DNA of 64,000 nucleotides from Limnohabitans sp. T6-20 (GTDB lineage: Bacteria > Pseudomonadota > Gammaproteobacteria > Burkholderiales > Burkholderiaceae_C). This document shows, piece by piece, positions 63,345 through 64,000 of this stretch (position 1 is the first letter of the stretch; each line of letters opens with the position of its first letter). The stretch is taken from NCBI RefSeq assembly GCF_003063505.1, contig NZ_NERW01000003.1:124001-188000 (forward strand). Direction: 5' to 3'. A program made the translations under genes and the position numbers. The notes under the pieces are model-generated. The model was not told the origin of the DNA. It did not search any database and saw nothing but the letters and a program-made list of their open reading frames with translations.

Positions 63345-64000
63345 ATGGCTGGATACAGCGATCCTGGTTTTGACACTTTGGCCCTGCATGCGGGTGCTGC
63401 CCCCGACCCGACCACCGGTGCTCGGGCTGTTCCGATCCACCTGACCACCTCCTTTGTTTTTGAATCGACCGACCAGGCGGCGGCGCTCTTCAATCTGGAG
63501 CGCCCCGGCCATGTCTACAGCCGCATCAGCAACCCGACCAACGCGGTGCTGGAGCAACGCATCTCGGCGCTCGAAGGCGGCATCGGGGCCATCGCCACGG
63601 CCAGTGGACAAGCGGCCTTGCACCTGGCCATCGCCACGCTCATGGGCGCTGGCTCGCACATCGTGGCCTCCACCGCTTTGTACGGCGGCTCACACAACCT
63701 GCTGCACTACACCCTGAGCCGCTTTGGCATCAGCACCACCTTTGTCAACCCAAGTGACCTGGACGCCTGGCGCGCCGCCGTGCAGCCCAACACCAAACTC
63801 TTTTTTGGCGAAACCGTGGGCAACCCGGGCATGGACGTGCTGGACATCGAAGCCATCAGCGCCATTGCCCACGAAGCGGGCGTGCCCTTGCTGGTCGACT
63901 CGACGCTCACCTCGCCTTGGCTGATCAAGCCCTTCGACCACGGAGCCGATCTGGTTTACCACTCGGCCACCAAATTTCTGGCGGGCCACGGCACGGTGGT
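63345..64000 (+). CDS. metY: O-acetylhomoserine sulfhydrylase, N-terminal part
   Basis: The first 218 residues are visible; the gene continues past the right edge. It begins GFDTLALHAGAAPDPTTGAR and has SRISNPTNAVLEQR, the cofactor region GGIGAIATASGQAALHLA, and the PLP lysine Lys210 in YHSATKFLAGHGT. It makes homocysteine from O-acetylhomoserine and sulfide. GGAG precedes the ATG. A MetZ (succinylhomoserine) identity is less likely from the N-terminal pattern. Confidence 0.9.
   Translation, partial: MAGYSDPGFDTLALHAGAAPDPTTGARAVPIHLTTSFVFESTDQAAALFNLERPGHVYSRISNPTNAVLEQRISALEGGIGAIATASGQAALHLAIATLMGAGSHIVASTALYGGSHNLLHYTLSRFGISTTFVNPSDLDAWRAAVQPNTKLFFGETVGNPGMDVLDIEAISAIAHEAGVPLLVDSTLTSPWLIKPFDHGADLVYHSATKFLAGHGTV

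Overview
This 64 kb window is chromosomal DNA from a Gram-negative betaproteobacterium, most likely Burkholderiales/Comamonadaceae (for example the Limnohabitans/Rhodoferax group). That assignment is an inference from gene content, protein style, high GC and neighbourhoods, not from a database match. No plasmid, prophage or insertion sequence is evident. About 47 protein genes, one tRNA, one tandem glycine riboswitch and several REP-like palindromic repeats can be supported.

Region 1 (1-15.8 kb, all minus strand) is one large type I secretion locus. Reading in the direction of transcription it holds: a TolC-like outer membrane protein (TTG start), a LapB/HlyB-like ABC exporter with a Cys-less C39-like domain, a HlyD adaptor, a second TolC-like protein with a long N-terminal extension, a MotB-like protein, a second HlyD adaptor, a MotA/TolQ-like protein, and finally a very large RTX-repeat protein that runs off the left edge. 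The combination of a type I exporter, a giant repeat substrate and a MotA/MotB-like proton-channel pair resembles the Salmonella SPI-4 SiiABCDEF adhesin system, but with two adaptors and two outer membrane proteins. This is the most interesting system in the window. It is preceded by an unusually AT-rich intergenic region.

Region 2 (16-26 kb) is mostly housekeeping: an FAD oxidoreductase, gluQ, trmB, an RluA-type pseudouridine synthase, a Tat-exported transglutaminase-like protein, a TlpA-like thioredoxin, alaS and gabD (with a perfect palindrome in its leader). Region 3 (25.9-30.2 kb) has tRNA-Gly(CCC), a solitary ParB-like protein, a RodZ-like HTH membrane protein, scoAB 3-oxoacid CoA-transferase and a divergent PAS-LuxR regulator. 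Region 4 (30.2-39.2 kb) is a lipid or acyl-CoA catabolism block: a fused tandem acyl-CoA dehydrogenase, nitroreductase, AhpD/CMD-type proteins, a TetR regulator, a diiron-type hydrolase, a thioesterase, an SDR and ETF-ubiquinone oxidoreductase, which would pass acyl-CoA dehydrogenase electrons to quinone.

Region 5 (39.3-45.4 kb) carries a TRAP transporter operon (dctPQM type) and then a glycine-centred group: solo gcvH, a tandem glycine riboswitch, a DadA-like D-amino-acid dehydrogenase and threonine aldolase. Region 6 (45.5-59.2 kb) is mixed: a GNAT enzyme, a J-domain-like protein, a B12-type radical SAM protein, an autotransporter, a LysE exporter, a hybrid histidine kinase overlapping a small Cys-rich exported protein, a coupled SDR/DCC/histidine-phosphatase operon, a FrnE-like DsbA protein, hydrolases and a lipoprotein. 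Region 7 (59.2-64 kb) holds an alpha/beta hydrolase, an MFS transporter, aroC, a CBS-domain protein and metY, which is cut by the right edge.

Intergenic gaps in several places hold a dispersed palindromic repeat family with the form of REP elements; one copy overlaps the apparent tlpA start codon.
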